NCBI GenBank assembly: GCA_026197015.1
Contig: JAPHRB010000005.1
Span: 1-14,276, forward strand
DNA length: 14,276 nt
Direction: 5' to 3'
Origin: Gammaproteobacteria bacterium
Lineage (GTDB): Bacteria > Pseudomonadota > Gammaproteobacteria > SZUA-229
Shown: piece by piece, positions 13,008 through 14,276 of the stretch
Position numbering within the stretch: position 1 is the stretch's first letter
How the letters are laid out: every line of letters begins with the position of its first letter
Notes under the pieces: model-generated
What the model was told of the DNA's origin: nothing
Seen by the model: only the letters and a program-made list of their open reading frames with translations
Databases searched by the model: none
Made by a program: the position numbers and the translations under genes

Positions 13008-13877
13008 ATGAATAAAACACTTAGATTTTTCAGCCTTATATGGATCATACTTCAACTCGGTGCCTGCTCTATGGCGGAGCTCACCGTTAAGGCATCTATG
13101 CCAATGATTGAAGGCGGCATGCTTGCTTTGAATCGCGAGCCTGACCTGCAATTGGCAGAAGCCGCCATGCCTTCCAATATTGAACTTATGGAAGGTATGA
13201 TCATAAATGCCCCCAATAATGAAGATTTACGCAATTATGCTGCTCAGGCTTACTACGGGTATGCCTATGGGTTTGTTGAAGACGAAAACCCTCAACGTGC
13301 CGCAAATTTTTATAAACGGGGATTAAATCACGCGCTTTTTAATTTACAGAAAAGTGGCTTAAGTCATAACATCTTATCCGGTGATCTGAATACCTTACAG
13401 AACAAACTCAAGTCATTTGACAAAGATGAACTAGCCCCCCTGTTCTGGGCTGCATCTAACTGGGCTAAATGGATTAATCTCAACCGGGACAAAGCAGAAG
13501 CTATTGCCGATTTACCTAAAACCGTCATGTTAATGCAACGAGTTATTGATATTGATGAAGGTTTTTATATGGCTGGGCCACATATCTTTTTTGCTGTCTA
13601 TTATGGGAGCCGGTCACCCTTACTTGGAGGTGATTTCGATTTATCCAGCCAGCATTTTGATAAAGCCCGAAAAATGAATAATAACCAACTGTTAATAGTT
13701 GATTTATTACAGGCGGAGTATCTTGATCGTCAAAAATTTGATCAGACCTCTTTTCATAAACGACTAAGTGATATTATAAATAACCCAAGCCAGTCAAACC
13801 CTGATATTTTATTAATTAACAATATCGCAAAACGCAAAGCTAAAAGATTACTCGAAAAGGAATCAAAATGGTTTTAA
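13008..13877 (+). CDS. TatT-type lipoprotein of a TRAP transporter
   Basis: This 289-residue lipoprotein has a signal peptide (MNKTLRFFSLIWIILQLGAC) and a lipobox LGAC with the lipidated Cys at residue 20. The rest is helical, with TPR-like pairs (YAAQAYYGYAYGFVEDENPQRAANFYKRGLNHAL) and, near residue 190-210, HIFFAVYYGSRSPLLGGDFDLSSQHFDKAR, which matches the TRAP-associated TatT family (PF16811) as I recall it. In Treponema pallidum, TatT (Tp0956) forms a trimer that binds the substrate-binding protein TatP (Tp0957). Here the next gene is a substrate-binding protein overlapping the end of this one, matching that layout. The role would be to help ligand transfer in the periplasm; the ligand is unknown. 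Confidence 0.87.
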   Translation: MNKTLRFFSLIWIILQLGACSMAELTVKASMPMIEGGMLALNREPDLQLAEAAMPSNIELMEGMIINAPNNEDLRNYAAQAYYGYAYGFVEDENPQRAANFYKRGLNHALFNLQKSGLSHNILSGDLNTLQNKLKSFDKDELAPLFWAASNWAKWINLNRDKAEAIADLPKTVMLMQRVIDIDEGFYMAGPHIFFAVYYGSRSPLLGGDFDLSSQHFDKARKMNNNQLLIVDLLQAEYLDRQKFDQTSFHKRLSDIINNPSQSNPDILLINNIAKRKAKRLLEKESKWF

Positions 13878-14276
13878 AAACCGGGTTCATTATAAAAACA
13901 CCTGTACTTTACAAAATTTTAATTCTTAGTTTATTACTCGCTCCCGCAGCATATGCCGAAAAAACCTACACCTTAAAATTTGCATCTCTAATACCCGCTG
14001 ACACCGCATGGATGAAAAACATCGAAAACTGGTCAAATGAACTTGAAACCAAAAGTAACGGACAGCTAAAAATAAAAATATATCCCGGCGGTGTAATGGG
14101 AGATGAACCTGATGTTTTACGAAAAATTCGCAGCCGTCAACTGCAAGGGGCTTTTTTTACCGGTTATGGTATTGGTCGAATTTATTCACCTGCGCGGGTA
14201 CTTGAAATGCCCTTTCTTTTTCAAAACACAGACGAATCAGACTATGTTCGAAAAAGAATCATGCCCGATATTGAAC
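13868..14276 (+). CDS. DctP-type TRAP substrate-binding protein, 3' end cut by window edge
   Basis: ATG 13868 lies 10 nt inside the end of the TatT gene, so translation is coupled. The visible 136 codons encode a signal peptide (hydrophobic run then APAAYA before EKTYTLKFASLIP) and the N-terminal part of a DctP fold: MKNIENWSNELETKSNGQLKI, then KIYPGGVMGDEPDVLRKI, the usual IYP-G-GD-xxxL segment of TRAP binding proteins, and GAFFTGYGIGRIYSPARVLEMPFLF. It should catch a carboxylate or other solute in the periplasm for a TRAP membrane unit, expected just beyond the window. The conserved Arg that binds the carboxylate is not within the visible part, so the ligand class is open. Confidence 0.9.
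   Translation, partial: MVLKTGFIIKTPVLYKILILSLLLAPAAYAEKTYTLKFASLIPADTAWMKNIENWSNELETKSNGQLKIKIYPGGVMGDEPDVLRKIRSRQLQGAFFTGYGIGRIYSPARVLEMPFLFQNTDESDYVRKRIMPDIE

Overview
The window looks like a chromosomal segment of a gammaproteobacterium with moderately AT-rich DNA. This rests on a gammaproteobacterial-type 2-oxoglutarate dehydrogenase E1, several short conserved proteins of unknown function that I associate with that class, and ordinary sigma70-like promoters. I see no rRNA, tRNA, CRISPR array, integrase or transposase. There are signs of local gene decay between about 2.4 and 4.5 kb.

Layout. 1-2284 (minus): most of sucA, running off the left edge. 2406-4460 (minus): a tightly packed cluster read right to left. 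It holds a small unknown protein with an apparent premature stop, an intact ADP-ribose-type Nudix hydrolase, a wrecked cNMP-binding/GGDEF signalling gene (three frame changes plus loss of the catalytic core), and a second Nudix protein whose Nudix box has lost its metal-binding glutamates. 4461-4871: non-coding. 4872-5593 (minus): two short conserved unknown genes in an operon. 5775-8275 (plus): a 94-residue unknown protein, then a SulP anion transporter fused to STAS and cyclic-nucleotide-binding domains, ending at a hairpin shared with the convergent gene. 8331-10237 (minus): three unknown genes, of which the first two (9851-10237 and 9168-9854) overlap by ATGA. The first of these is a receiver-like protein lacking the phosphorylation residues. 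A GC-rich repeat and hairpin cluster lies before the third. 10404-11966 (minus): a TetR/WHG regulator followed by a membrane-anchored protein with a toroid-like DGGWG motif. 12120-12872 (plus): a divergent conserved unknown gene with a 19-bp palindrome over its predicted transcription start. 13008 to the right edge (plus): a TatT lipoprotein overlapping a DctP-type substrate-binding protein, the start of a TRAP transporter operon.

How the genes fit together. The two right-hand blocks are the most coherent. One is a TetR-controlled divergent unit (regulator plus membrane protein on one side, unknown 250-residue protein on the other). The other is a TRAP uptake system of the TatT-associated type, probably continuing with its membrane subunits beyond the window. 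The SulP-STAS-cNMP fusion implies anion uptake tuned by a cyclic nucleotide. The left cluster records loss of a second-messenger gene beside nucleotide-hydrolase genes. No complete new system can be proven from sequence alone; the best candidates are the TetR divergent unit and the pseudo-receiver gene pair.
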